Assembly: GCA_024742705.1 (NCBI GenBank)
Contig: JANSXZ010000002.1
Span: 232,171 to 296,170 of the forward strand
Direction of reading: 5' to 3'
From: Paracoccaceae bacterium
GTDB lineage: Bacteria > Pseudomonadota > Alphaproteobacteria > Rhodobacterales > Rhodobacteraceae
DNA length: 64,000 bases
The notes beneath the pieces are model-generated. The model was given only the letters and a program-made list of their open reading frames with translations, was not told the DNA's origin and made no database searches. Within the stretch, counting starts at the first letter, position 1, and each line of letters opens with the position of its first letter. Position numbers and translations under genes: made by a program. Shown piece by piece: positions 53,612 through 62,839 of this stretch.

Positions 53612-55048
53612 ATGTTGGAAAAACGCGAATTCTACATCAATGGAGGATGGGTTTCGCCGCTGGCGGGCGCGGATTTCGAGGTGATCGATCCATCGACGGA
53701 AGAGCCTTGCGCGGTGATCTCGCTGGGCGGCCAGGCCGATACGGATGCGGCGGTGGCCGCGGCCAAGGCGGCGTTGCCCGGCTGGATGGCCACGCCGGTT
53801 GCCGAGCGGATCGCGCTGGTGGAAAAACTGATCGATGTCTACAAGGCGCGGGCCGACGATCTGGCCGAGGCGATGAGCCTGGAGATGGGTGCGCCCATCG
53901 CAATGGCCAAGACACAGCAATCGGGTGCCGGGATCTGGCATCTGAAGAACTTTGTCGCCGCGGCAAAGGCCTTTGAATTCGATCGTCCGCTGGGCGACCA
54001 CGCGCCGAACGATCGGATCATCTACGAGGCCGTCGGGGTTGCGGCGCTGATCACGCCCTGGAACTGGCCGATGAACCAGATCACGCTGAAGGTGGGTGCG
54101 GCGGCGATTGCCGGCTGTACGATGGTTCTGAAGCCTTCGGAGCAGAGCCCGTTGAACGCGATGATCTTTGCCGAACTGATGCATGAGGCCGGGTTCCCGG
54201 CGGGTGTGTTCAACCTGGTGAATGGTGACGGCACCGGCGTTGGCAGCCAGTTGTCGGCGCATCCGGATGTGGACATGGTGAGCTTTACCGGATCGACGCG
54301 CGCCGGCACGGCGATTTCGAAAAGCGCCGCCGAGACGCTGAAGAAGGTGCATCTGGAGCTGGGTGGCAAGGGCGCCAACGTGATCTTTGCCGATGCCGAC
54401 GACAAGGCGGTCAAACGTGGCGTGCTGCACATGATGAACAACACCGGCCAGAGCTGCAACGCGCCCAGCCGGATGTTGGTGCAGTCGTCGATCTACGATG
54501 CGGCCGTCGAGACAGCCGCCGAAACAGCGGCCAAGGTCACGGTGGGGCCGGCCAGCGAGGATGGCCGCCATATCGGGCCCGTGGTGAACGAGGTGCAGTT
54601 CAACAAGATCCAGGCTCTGATTCAGAAGGGCATCGACGAAGGCGCCCGGCTTGTGGCCGGGGGCGTGGGGCGGCCGGACGGGCTCAACCGGGGGTTCTAT
54701 GTGAAACCCACGGTTTTCGCCGATGTCACCAACGACATGACGATCGCCCGCGAGGAAATCTTCGGACCGGTCCTGTCGATCATGAAGTTCGAGACCGAGG
54801 AAGAGGCTGTGGCGATTGCAAACGACACACCCTATGGCCTGACCAACTATGTTCAGACGCAGGACGGCGCGCGTGCCAATCGCATGGCGCGGGTCTTGCG
54901 GTCGGGGATGGTCGAGATGAACGGCACCAGCCGGGCTGCCGGGTCGCCTTTTGGCGGCATGAAGCAATCCGGCAATGGCCGCGAGGGTGGCATCTATGGC
55001 ATCGAGGATTTTCTCGAGATCAAGGCCGTGTCGGGCTGGACCGCCTGA
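53612..55048 (+). CDS. Aldehyde dehydrogenase, NAD(P)-dependent
   Basis: Oxidises an aldehyde to the acid. The 478-residue protein has the cofactor-binding N-terminal domain with GVAALITPWNWPMNQ and KPSEQSPLNA, the catalytic Glu in LELGGKGANVIF and the catalytic Cys in TGQSCNAPSR. The ATG at 53612 follows GGAGGA; longer upstream reading would run across the divergent peroxiredoxin promoter. Substrate cannot be assigned. It is just upstream of the four-gene catabolic cluster but has its own terminator, so a common pathway is possible though not proven. Confidence 0.93.
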   Translation: MLEKREFYINGGWVSPLAGADFEVIDPSTEEPCAVISLGGQADTDAAVAAAKAALPGWMATPVAERIALVEKLIDVYKARADDLAEAMSLEMGAPIAMAKTQQSGAGIWHLKNFVAAAKAFEFDRPLGDHAPNDRIIYEAVGVAALITPWNWPMNQITLKVGAAAIAGCTMVLKPSEQSPLNAMIFAELMHEAGFPAGVFNLVNGDGTGVGSQLSAHPDVDMVSFTGSTRAGTAISKSAAETLKKVHLELGGKGANVIFADADDKAVKRGVLHMMNNTGQSCNAPSRMLVQSSIYDAAVETAAETAAKVTVGPASEDGRHIGPVVNEVQFNKIQALIQKGIDEGARLVAGGVGRPDGLNRGFYVKPTVFADVTNDMTIAREEIFGPVLSIMKFETEEEAVAIANDTPYGLTNYVQTQDGARANRMARVLRSGMVEMNGTSRAAGSPFGGMKQSGNGREGGIYGIEDFLEIKAVSGWTA

Positions 55049-55076
55049 CGCGCTTCCCCTTCGCGGCATACGATCC

Positions 55077-55109
55077 GAGGCCGTCCCATGGGGCGGCCTC
55101 GTTGCGTTT
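55077..55109 (+). terminator. Terminator after aldehyde dehydrogenase
   Basis: GAGGCCGTCC pairs with GGGCGGCCTC (one wobble), followed by GTTGCGTTT. The long GC stem directly after the gene suggests that the next genes need their own promoter. Confidence 0.6.
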
Positions 55110-55180
55110 GGCGGTGCCGACCGCGAAAAATCAGGGGCCGCACGCGTTGACGTGGCGGATGTGCAATGTACTGCTAGGGT

Positions 55181-56227
55181 ATGGATTACACCCACAACCC
55201 TTATCGCGGCGCCGGCATGTCACACCCCCAGCTGGACGCCATTCCCTGGCCGCTGGCGGATGCGGCGCCGGTACTGGAGCTGCTGCAGCGTTGTCCACGG
55301 GCCGGGCGCACGCCGCTGGCGCATGTGCCTGAACTGGCGCAAGCGGCCGGTGTCGCGGATATGGCGATCAAGGATGAACGCGCCCGCATGGGCATGGGCA
55401 GTTTCAAGGCGCTGGGCGCGGCCTATGTGATTGCCTGCGACGCGCGCGATGGCGTGGCCGCCGGGCGCACATATGTCACGGCAAGTGCCGGCAATCATGG
55501 CCTGTCGGTGGCGGCGGGCGCCGCGGCCTTTGGTGCCCGCGCCCGCATCTACATCGCCGAAACCGTGCCGGAAGGATTTGCCGAACGGTTGCGTGGATTG
55601 GGCGCCGAAGTGGTGCGCGAGGGCACCGTCTACGAAGACAGCATGGCCGCCGCCGCGCAAGCCGCTGAATCCGAGGGGCTGGCGCTGTTGTCCGACAGTT
55701 CTTGGGCCGGCTACACCCGGCGTCCCCACCGCCTGATGGAAGGCTATCTGGTTCTGATGGCCGAGGCGGTCTCTGATTTGGCGCGCGCGCCCACGCATAT
55801 CCTGTTGCAGGCGGGGGTTGGCGGGTTGGCGGCGGCCTGTGCGGCCCATGCCCGCGCGGCCTGGGGCGACGCCCCGCTGATTTTCGTTGTCGAACCCGAG
55901 GCAGCACCGGCGCTGACGGCGTCGATCGCGGCGGGCGCACCAATCGAGACACCAGGCCCGGTTTCGATCATGGGGCGGCTGGATTGCAAGGCGCCTTCGC
56001 TGATCGCGCTGAAGGGTCTGGCACGGGATGCCGATGGTTTTCTGACCATATCCGAGGCCGAAGCCCGCGCCGGGACCGCGGCGGCCGAGGCCGCCGGTTT
56101 TGCTTCGACACCGTCGGGCGCGGCCGGTCTGGCCGCGGCGCTGGCTTCCGGCCCGTTGCGCGAACGCCTTGCGCTGACCGACAGCGCGCGCGTGCTGACC
56201 ATTCTGTCCGAGGCGCCCGAGGCATGA
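55181..56227 (+). CDS. PLP-dependent lyase of the threonine dehydratase/diaminopropionate ammonia-lyase group
   Basis: A 348-residue fold-type II PLP enzyme. The Schiff-base lysine is in MGMGSFKALGAAYV, like the GLGSFKALGGAYA of diaminopropionate ammonia-lyase; the phosphate loop is probably QAGVGGLAA and ASAGNHGLS is the substrate loop. The EutB enzyme of hydroxyectoine catabolism is in the same group. It opens a unit with M24, racemase-like and CMD-like genes, each overlapping. A possible -35 TTGACG is at 55147. ATG at 55217 could be the true start if the N-terminus is shorter. Reaction and substrate unknown. Confidence 0.82.
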   Translation: MDYTHNPYRGAGMSHPQLDAIPWPLADAAPVLELLQRCPRAGRTPLAHVPELAQAAGVADMAIKDERARMGMGSFKALGAAYVIACDARDGVAAGRTYVTASAGNHGLSVAAGAAAFGARARIYIAETVPEGFAERLRGLGAEVVREGTVYEDSMAAAAQAAESEGLALLSDSSWAGYTRRPHRLMEGYLVLMAEAVSDLARAPTHILLQAGVGGLAAACAAHARAAWGDAPLIFVVEPEAAPALTASIAAGAPIETPGPVSIMGRLDCKAPSLIALKGLARDADGFLTISEAEARAGTAAAEAAGFASTPSGAAGLAAALASGPLRERLALTDSARVLTILSEAPEA

Positions 56228-57381
56228 GCCCCGCGCGCGGGTTTCCCCGGTCCGAATATCGCGACCGCACCGCGCGGGCACAGGCGATGATGGCGGAAGC
56301 TGGGCTGGACGCGCTTTTGCTGACCACTGAACCGGAGGTCCGATATTTCACCGGGTTTCTCACCCGTTTCTGGGAGAGCCCGACCCGGCCCTGGTTCGTG
56401 ATCGTGCCGGCGCAGGGTGATCCGGTTGCGGTGATTCCGTCGATCGGGGCCGCGCTGATGGGCCAGACATGGGTGCAGGACATCCGTTGCTGGCGCGCGC
56501 CGGACTATACCGACGATGGCATCGGCCTGTTGGCGGCGGCGCTTTGCGAATTCTCGGGGCTCAATGGTGCCATCGGCGTGCCCAGCGGTCTGGAAACCCA
56601 TGTGCGGATGCCACTGGACAGTTGGAACAGGCTGCCGGCGCTATTGGGTGGGCGCCGTCTGACCGGTGATGCCGGCATCACGCGCAATCTGCGGATGGTC
56701 AAATCGGCGGCCGAGATCGAGCGGATCGCCGACTCGTGTGGCGTGGCCGACCGGGCCTTTGCCCGCGTGGGCGAAATCGCGGCGCCCGGCGTGCCGCTTT
56801 CGACGGTGTTCCGCAGGTTCCAGATGCTGTGCCTTGATGAGGGTGCCGATGCCGTGCCCTATCTGGCCGGGGCGGCGGCGCAGGGCGGTTACAGCGACGT
56901 GATTTCGCCGGCTTCTGACCGGGCATTGGCGCCCGGCGATGTGCTGATGCTGGACACCGGCCTTATGCGCGACGGATACTTCTGCGACTTCGACCGCAAT
57001 TTCGCGGTGGCCCATGTGGCGCAGGATGTGGCCAAGGCCCACGCCCGGCTGATCGATGCGACCCAGGCCGCTTTCGACATCGCCCGCCCTGGCGCGCTGG
57101 CTTCCGATCTTTTTCACGCGATGGACCGGATCGTCACCGGCGGCGCGGGTGGATCGGATGCCGGGCGGCTGGGGCACGGGCTGGGCATGCAACTGACCGA
57201 ACCGCCTTCGCTGATCCCGCAGGATATGACGGTTCTGCAACCCGGCATGGTGCTGACGCTCGAACCGGGTATCGACCTGGGCCAGGGCCGCATCCTTGTG
57301 CACGAGGAAAACGTGGTGATCGAAGCCGAAGGCGCGCGCTGGCTGTCGCAACCGCGCGGGCGGGAAATGGAGATTGTGTGA
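56224..57381 (+). CDS. M24 family metallopeptidase/hydrolase (creatinase/ectoine-hydrolase-like)
   Basis: A 385-residue pita-bread-fold hydrolase of family M24. The N-terminal creatinase-type domain (about 1-145) has TEPEVRYFTGFLTRF; the C-terminal M24 domain has all five usual metal ligands: Asp in MLDTGLM, Asp in CDFDRNF, His in LGHGLGM, Glu in LEPGID and Glu in HEENVVI. M24 members include Xaa-Pro aminopeptidase, creatinase and the ectoine hydrolase DoeA/EutD. With a EutB-like lyase and a EutA-like racemase beside it, hydrolysis of a cyclic or amide-bonded nitrogen compound is more likely than peptide cleavage, but this is inference. Confidence 0.85.
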   Translation: MSPARGFPRSEYRDRTARAQAMMAEAGLDALLLTTEPEVRYFTGFLTRFWESPTRPWFVIVPAQGDPVAVIPSIGAALMGQTWVQDIRCWRAPDYTDDGIGLLAAALCEFSGLNGAIGVPSGLETHVRMPLDSWNRLPALLGGRRLTGDAGITRNLRMVKSAAEIERIADSCGVADRAFARVGEIAAPGVPLSTVFRRFQMLCLDEGADAVPYLAGAAAQGGYSDVISPASDRALAPGDVLMLDTGLMRDGYFCDFDRNFAVAHVAQDVAKAHARLIDATQAAFDIARPGALASDLFHAMDRIVTGGAGGSDAGRLGHGLGMQLTEPPSLIPQDMTVLQPGMVLTLEPGIDLGQGRILVHEENVVIEAEGARWLSQPRGREMEIV

Positions 57382-58157
57382 TGTCGCAGGCACTTGCCTA
57401 TCGTCTGACCGAACCGCCGGGGCCGCGCCTGGGCCTGATCGCGCTGCAATCGGATGAAACCATCGAACGGGATCTGCGGCGGTTGCTGCCCGAAACGGTC
57501 GAGTGGATGGTCAGCCGCGTGCCGATGGCGCCCGAGGTCACATCGGATACGCTGGCGCAAATGGAAACCGCGCTGACCGGCGCTGCGGCGTTGTTTCCGC
57601 TCGGGCTGCGGTTCGATTGCATCGGCTATGGCTGCACCTCTGGCACAGCGCAGATCGGTGCCGATGTCGTTGCGGGTATGATCCGCGCCGGCGTTCGCGC
57701 GGATGCGGTAACCGAACCGCTTTCGGCGCTGGTTGCCGCCTGTGGCGCGCTGAACCTGAAACGCATCGCTGTTTTGTCGCCCTATGTTGCGTCGGTTTCG
57801 GACCGCCTGCACGGCGCGCTGGCGGGTCAGGGCGTGACGGTCGCCGATTTCGGCAGTTTCAACATTGCCGAAGAGGCGGCTGTCGTTCGCATCGATCCCG
57901 CGTCGATCCGCGACGCGGCATTGCAGGTGATGCGCGGATCCACCGCCGACGCGCTGTTCCTGTCCTGCACCAACCTGCGCGCGCTGGAGGTTGTGGAAAC
58001 CCTGGAGACCGAGCTGAACCTGCCGGTTCTCACCAGCAATCAGGTGCTGGCCTGGCACATGCTCGACCGCAGCGGTGGCCCGTTGCATCCCGGCGCGCCC
58101 GGCCGGCTGTTTCGCGCCGCAAGGACCAAAGCCAAAGCTGAAAGTGAGAGCACATGA
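57381..58157 (+). CDS. Asp/Glu racemase-superfamily enzyme (maleate isomerase/arylmalonate decarboxylase-like)
   Basis: A 258-residue protein of the group that includes maleate cis-trans isomerase, arylmalonate decarboxylase and EutA. The two active-site cysteines are at about C84 in YGCTSG and C195 in LSCTNLR, one on each half of the fold. The ATG at 57381 overlaps the M24 stop (TGATG); GTG at 57378 would add one residue. Possible reactions are cis-trans isomerisation, racemisation or decarboxylation; sequence alone does not decide. Confidence 0.82.
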   Translation: MSQALAYRLTEPPGPRLGLIALQSDETIERDLRRLLPETVEWMVSRVPMAPEVTSDTLAQMETALTGAAALFPLGLRFDCIGYGCTSGTAQIGADVVAGMIRAGVRADAVTEPLSALVAACGALNLKRIAVLSPYVASVSDRLHGALAGQGVTVADFGSFNIAEEAAVVRIDPASIRDAALQVMRGSTADALFLSCTNLRALEVVETLETELNLPVLTSNQVLAWHMLDRSGGPLHPGAPGRLFRAARTKAKAESEST

Positions 58158-58543
58158 GCACATTCGACGAAGATCTGTTTGAAAAGGGGCTGGCACAGCG
58201 CAAGGCGACGCTGGGTGATGCCTATGTTCAGGGAAACCTCGACGCGGCTGACGCCTTCAGCCGCCCGTTTCAGGAAGCGATGACCGCGTGGTGCTGGGGC
58301 TTCGGATGGGGCGACGCGGCCATTGATCCCAAGACCCGCAGCATGATGAACCTTTCGATGATCGGTGCGCTGGGCAAGATGACCGAATGGGAAATCCACT
58401 GCCGCGGCGCCATCGACAACGGCGTCAGCGTGGAGGAACTGCGCGCGATCATCCATGTGATCGGGATCTATTGCGGTGTGCCGCAGGCGCTGGAGTGTTT
58501 TCGCGTCGCGCGCAAGGTTCTCGAGGAACGCGGCCTGCTATGA
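58154..58543 (+). CDS. Carboxymuconolactone decarboxylase-like protein
   Basis: A 129-residue all-helical protein of the CMD/AhpD superfamily. The core WEIHCRGAIDNGVSVEELRAIIHVIGIYCGVPQA is seen as EWEIHCRGAIDNGVS and HVIGIYCGVPQA, which match the PcaC family pattern E.H.RGA...G...EE...V......Y.G.P.A. The CxxC pair of AhpD is absent, so it is not an alkyl hydroperoxidase. Last gene of the cluster; its stop overlaps that of the FliJ-like gene on the other strand by six bases. Confidence 0.85.
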   Translation: MSTFDEDLFEKGLAQRKATLGDAYVQGNLDAADAFSRPFQEAMTAWCWGFGWGDAAIDPKTRSMMNLSMIGALGKMTEWEIHCRGAIDNGVSVEELRAIIHVIGIYCGVPQALECFRVARKVLEERGLL

Positions 58544-58900
58544 TCGCGGGCGATGGTCGGTGTGGCGTTCTACCAGTGCGTCGGCGACCATCGATTTGCC
58601 GAAGGCCCGGCGCACCCGATCCATCGCCAGCTCCTTGCGGGCCAGAACATGCGCCAACTGCATGTTCAGCTTGCGGCGCGCCTGATCCGCCCAGGCCATC
58701 CAGACGACATCCGCACCGAACGGTCGCATCAGTTCGGTCTGCTCGGGCCGGTGCCGGGCCTCGGCCACCTGCGTGTCGAGCCGGGCCAGCCGGGCACGAA
58801 TCTGCGCCTCTTCGTTCAGTAGCGGCGCGACCGCGGCATGTTCGTGGCGATATCTTGCGTCGGCGATGGTTTGCAGCGCCCTGAGTTCGGCCATCTTCAT
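58538..58900 (-). CDS. Small FliJ-like protein downstream of flhB
   Basis: A 120-residue, helix-rich, charged protein whose sequence (ELRALQTIADARYRHEHAAVAPL and LLNEEAQIRARLARLDTQVAEA) has a heptad pattern typical of FliJ and related type III export chaperones. I do not find a decisive signature, so the call is by size, coiled-coil character and position: it overlaps flhB by four bases (ATGA) as the fourth gene of the flagellar export operon. Confidence 0.55.
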   Translation of the reverse strand: MKMAELRALQTIADARYRHEHAAVAPLLNEEAQIRARLARLDTQVAEARHRPEQTELMRPFGADVVWMAWADQARRKLNMQLAHVLARKELAMDRVRRAFGKSMVADALVERHTDHRPRS

Positions 58901-59982
58901 GCGCGGCCCTTCGCGCGGCGGCGCATGTCTTCTGCGAAACGGATGGCGGCGGCCACCGACCGGTACTGCGCCTCGGGTATCTCGGCGCCGATTTCAACAG
59001 CGGCGTGCAGTGCGCGGGCGGTCGGCGGGTCGTGATGGATGGGCACCGCCGCCTCCTGCGCCTTTGCGCGGATCGCGGCAGCCATTTCATCCACGCCCTT
59101 CGCCACACAGATCGGCGCGGCCCCGCGCGCCCTGCTCCACTTCAGCGCAACGGCATAGTGTGTGGGGTTGACGATCACCACATCCGCTGTCGCCACATCC
59201 GCGATCATCCGGTTGCCGGCAATCTGATATCCCCGCTGGCGGCGCTGGTTCTTGATGTGCGGATCGCCTTCGTTGGTCTTGGTTTCATCCTGCAATTCCT
59301 TGTGCGACATGCGGTTTTTGCGCATATGCTCGGCCTGTTGAAAGACCGCATCGGCGATGCCGATCACCAGTGATACCAGCAGCACGATCATCAGGAATTG
59401 CAGACAAAGACGGGCCATATAGGTTGTGGCGATGCCGGCCTCGGTGGTCATGGTCGCCGAAAGCTCGGGCAAATGCGCTGTCAGAAACCACCCCAGACAG
59501 ACAGAGTAGATCACCAGTTTGACAAAGCTTTTGAAGAACTCGAACAGGCCGGCGCGCCCGAACTTGTTTTTCGCATTGCTGATCAGAGAAATGCGCGAAA
59601 GTTTCGGCACGAGCTTGTCGGGGGCGAAGACAAAGGCACGTTGCGCCAGCACCGCCGCAACGATGGCCACCGCCGGGGTTACAAAAAGCGCGAGCGTGCT
59701 GTCGACGACGCTACGCAGGATGCCGCCCATCAGCGGATTGGGCGCCCCGGCGAACATGGCGGCGGACAGGCTGTCGGATTGGTCCAGCATCACCACCATG
59801 CCGGTTCCAAGTTTCTCGACCATGAAGGGCCCGGTGGCGAAAAGCGCCAGAACCAGACCTGCATAGCTGGCAGTCACCGCGAGGTCGGCCGATTTCGCAA
59901 CCTCGCCTTTTTCCCGCGCCTTTTGCAGCTTCTGCGGTGTCGCCTCGTGCGACTTGTCGGTTTCGTCTTCCTGTCCGCTCAT
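58897..59982 (-). CDS. flhB: Flagellar export apparatus protein FlhB
   Basis: Export-gate component that switches substrate specificity from rod/hook to filament. The 361-residue protein has four membrane segments in its first 220 residues and a cytoplasmic C-terminal domain with the self-cleavage motif NPTHYAVAL at about residue 270. A poly-charged linker DETKTNEGDPHIKNQRRQRG precedes it. Overlaps fliR by four bases. Confidence 0.95.
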   Translation of the reverse strand: MSGQEDETDKSHEATPQKLQKAREKGEVAKSADLAVTASYAGLVLALFATGPFMVEKLGTGMVVMLDQSDSLSAAMFAGAPNPLMGGILRSVVDSTLALFVTPAVAIVAAVLAQRAFVFAPDKLVPKLSRISLISNAKNKFGRAGLFEFFKSFVKLVIYSVCLGWFLTAHLPELSATMTTEAGIATTYMARLCLQFLMIVLLVSLVIGIADAVFQQAEHMRKNRMSHKELQDETKTNEGDPHIKNQRRQRGYQIAGNRMIADVATADVVIVNPTHYAVALKWSRARGAAPICVAKGVDEMAAAIRAKAQEAAVPIHHDPPTARALHAAVEIGAEIPEAQYRSVAAAIRFAEDMRRRAKGRA

Positions 59983-60752
59983 GGGCGCACCGCGATCGGG
60001 TTGTCCGCGAAACTCATCAATGCATCCAGCCAGACGCCCAGCATCAGGGGCGCGGTCACGAACAGCAGCATCAGACCACCCATGGTAATGACCGGAGCGC
60101 CGACAAAGGCCACCATGAGCTGTGGCATCGCGCGGTTGATCGCGCCGAGCGCGAGGTTGTAAATGACCGACGCGATCACGAAAGGCGCAGACAGCGTGAA
60201 GGCCAGCGCAAAGGCCCGCGATACCTGATTGAGACCCCAGCCCGACAGCGCCTGCGCGTCAGGAAACCGCCCGGCCGGGAACAGCTGATAGGACAGAATC
60301 AAGAGTTCAGCGGCGCGCACATGCAGCCCGGACATGACCGCCAGCGCCAGCCCGGCCAGAACCAGAATGTATCCCATCGCAGGCAGCGGATCCACCGCCG
60401 CCCCGCCCAGGATCTGCGAGAGCGAGGTGGATTGCGCGGCGATCGATCCCGCCGTCTGCAACGCCAGAACGAACAGCCGCAATCCCATGCCCAACGCCAG
60501 GCCCACGGTGGTTTCGGTCAGGGCGAAGATGCCCAGACCCACCACATCGTCGGGCGTCTCCAGAGGCCCGACGCCAGGCGCCACCACCGCCGCGAAGGCC
60601 AGTGCCAGCATCAGCTTGATCCGTGTCGGCACCGAGCGTTCACCGAACGCCGGCAGAACCGAAACCAGCGCGCCGACCCGCAGGAAAACGATTGCAAAGA
60701 CCCAGATCGCCTCGGTGGCAAGGTTGAGCACCGCAAGCGGAACGTCGATCAT
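59979..60752 (-). CDS. fliR: Flagellar export apparatus protein FliR
   Basis: Membrane component of the flagellar type III export gate. The 257-residue protein has about six hydrophobic segments, an early LRVGALVSVLPAFGERSVPTRIKLMLAL region (seen as VLPAFGERSVPTRIK) and FVIASVIYNLALGAINRAMPQ in the second half. Overlaps both flhA and flhB (ATGA). Confidence 0.94.
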   Translation of the reverse strand: MIDVPLAVLNLATEAIWVFAIVFLRVGALVSVLPAFGERSVPTRIKLMLALAFAAVVAPGVGPLETPDDVVGLGIFALTETTVGLALGMGLRLFVLALQTAGSIAAQSTSLSQILGGAAVDPLPAMGYILVLAGLALAVMSGLHVRAAELLILSYQLFPAGRFPDAQALSGWGLNQVSRAFALAFTLSAPFVIASVIYNLALGAINRAMPQLMVAFVGAPVITMGGLMLLFVTAPLMLGVWLDALMSFADNPIAVRP

Positions 60753-62839
60753 GCCGCCACCACCCCGACAAGCGCGGGGCGCGCGTCCAGCCCTATTTCC
60801 TCGAAGGACAGCACGGGGTTGCCCAACCCCTTGGACCTCAGAACCGTGCGCAGAAACCTGCGGCGCTGCATCGAAGTGACCACGGCGGGAAACAACCCGC
60901 GGTCGCCCGCTTCGGTCAGCCGCTCGGACATCGCCCTGGCCAGTCGGTTGAATTCATCGGGTGGCAGGGCCACGTCGATCCCGCCGCGATCGGCCTCGAC
61001 CTGGTAGGTGGCGAACTTTTCCTCCCATTCCGGCGCCAGCTGCACCAGGGGAATGGTTCCGTCTTCACGCCGCATCTCGCCAACCAGCTGAAAACCCAAC
61101 CGCTGCCGCACAAGCTCGCAGATCGAATCGGGCTGCGTTGTCACCAGCCGCGCCTCGGCGACCGCTTCCAGGATCAACGGCATGTTGCGGATCGACACCT
61201 GTTCGTCGAGCAGCAGGCGCAGCACCGCGTGCAGCGTGTCGATGGGCACCTTGTCGGGGATCAGCTCGTCCAGGAGCTTGCGATTGGCTTCGGACCGGCG
61301 CGGTTCCGAAAGGTTGACCATCTCGCCAAGGATGCGGCGCAAGCTCTTGAGGGTCAGAAGGCGGCTGAAATTGCGCTTGATCACCTCGAGAAGGTGCGTC
61401 GCCATGATTTCGGCGGGGGAAACGATCGTGACGCCGGCCAGCGCGGCATCTTCCTGATCCTTCGGATTGATCCACCGGGCCGGGGCGCCGTACACCGGTT
61501 CGACCACATCGCGACCGCGGGGCAGCGCCGCGCCGCGTTCCTCCGGCATCAGCGCCAGAACCAGTTCGGGGTGCAAAACCCCGCGTACCTGCTCGACCCC
61601 CTGAATGCGGATCACATAAGTGCCCAAAGGCAGGCTGGCGCGGTCGGTCAGGCGGATTTCGGGCAGGATAAGGCCAAACACCGTTGCCACATGCATACGC
61701 ATGTTGACGATCCGCGCATCGAGGCCGGTGCCCGGGTCCAGCACCATGTTCACAAGATCGGCGGAAAACTCGACGTGCACATCGTCGAGATCCAGAACAT
61801 CGCCCATCGGTTTGTCGGCCTTGGCCACGGGCGCCCGCGCGTCGGCTTCCTCGGCGGCTTTTGCGTTGCGGGCGCGGCTGTACATTCGCCATGCCGCCAG
61901 GCCCAGAACGATCGCACCGGCAATGAACGGCACGAAGGGCAGGCCGGGGATCAACGCGAACAGCACCATGAGAACCGCCACCGTTCCCAGAGCCGCGGGG
62001 TGACGGCCCATCTGTGCCAGAACCGCAAGGTCGGTCGATCCGCGTGCGCCGCCGCGCGCCAACAGCAGGGCCGACGCAATCGAGATCACCACCGCCGGTA
62101 TCTGCGACACCAGCCCGTCGCCAACCGTCAGGATTGCATAGGTTTCGAATGCGCTGCCGATTGCCATGTCATGCACGAAAACGCCCATGATCAAACCCAT
62201 GACCAGATTGAGCAGCGTGATCAGCAGCCCGGCGATGGCGTCGCCCTTGACAAACTTTGAAGCACCGTCGAGCGAGCCGAAAAAAGTGGTTTCCGCCTGC
62301 TCCAGCTCGCGCCGTTCCTTGGCCTGCGTGTGATTGATGGCGCCGGCGGACATATCGCTATCGATGGCCAGCTGTTTGCCAGGCATCCCGTCGAGCGCAA
62401 AGCGCGCGCCAACCTCGGCCATGCGCGTGGCGCCCTTGGTGATCACCATGAAGTTGACGATCAGCAAGACGCCGAACACCACCAGCCCGAGAAAAACGCT
62501 GCCCCCCATGACGAAATTGGCGAAGCCCTGGATCACGTCACCGGCAGCGTCTGTGCCCGTGTGCCCCTGGCCAATGATCAGCTTCGTCGAAGATACGTTC
62601 AACGACAGACGCAGCATGAGACTGGCCAGCAGTATCGTGGGAAACGCCGAGAAATCGAGCGGACGGTCGATAAAAAGCGTGACGGTAAAGATCAGGATGG
62701 CAAGGGCAAAGGAGGCGGCCAGACCGACATCCAGAACCCAGGCCGGCATGGGCAGGATCATCATGATGATGATCGCCATAAGCGCCAGTGCCAGCAAAAC
62801 GGTCGGGCTGAAGATCGCCCGGATGTCCAATGAGTTCAT
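60749..62839 (-). CDS. flhA: Flagellar export apparatus protein FlhA
   Basis: Main export-gate protein of the FHIPEP family. The 696-residue protein has an N-terminal part with eight membrane segments (about 1-330; family block VVFGVLLIVNFMVITKGATRMAEVGARF, seen as NFMVITKGATRMAEV) and a large cytoplasmic domain (about 350-696) that binds chaperone-substrate complexes. I start at ATG 62839 (MNSLDIRAIFSP); upstream in-frame sequence has no conservation. First gene of flhA-fliR-flhB-(FliJ-like), so the promoter is in 62840-63319. Confidence 0.95.
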   Translation of the reverse strand: MNSLDIRAIFSPTVLLALALMAIIIMMILPMPAWVLDVGLAASFALAILIFTVTLFIDRPLDFSAFPTILLASLMLRLSLNVSSTKLIIGQGHTGTDAAGDVIQGFANFVMGGSVFLGLVVFGVLLIVNFMVITKGATRMAEVGARFALDGMPGKQLAIDSDMSAGAINHTQAKERRELEQAETTFFGSLDGASKFVKGDAIAGLLITLLNLVMGLIMGVFVHDMAIGSAFETYAILTVGDGLVSQIPAVVISIASALLLARGGARGSTDLAVLAQMGRHPAALGTVAVLMVLFALIPGLPFVPFIAGAIVLGLAAWRMYSRARNAKAAEEADARAPVAKADKPMGDVLDLDDVHVEFSADLVNMVLDPGTGLDARIVNMRMHVATVFGLILPEIRLTDRASLPLGTYVIRIQGVEQVRGVLHPELVLALMPEERGAALPRGRDVVEPVYGAPARWINPKDQEDAALAGVTIVSPAEIMATHLLEVIKRNFSRLLTLKSLRRILGEMVNLSEPRRSEANRKLLDELIPDKVPIDTLHAVLRLLLDEQVSIRNMPLILEAVAEARLVTTQPDSICELVRQRLGFQLVGEMRREDGTIPLVQLAPEWEEKFATYQVEADRGGIDVALPPDEFNRLARAMSERLTEAGDRGLFPAVVTSMQRRRFLRTVLRSKGLGNPVLSFEEIGLDARPALVGVVAA

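Noticed and set aside
56224..57381. DMSP lyase DddP for the M24 gene
   Set aside because: DddP is an M24-fold protein in Roseobacters but has a longer, different N-terminal domain. This one keeps the ordinary five-ligand M24 site and the creatinase-type N-terminus.
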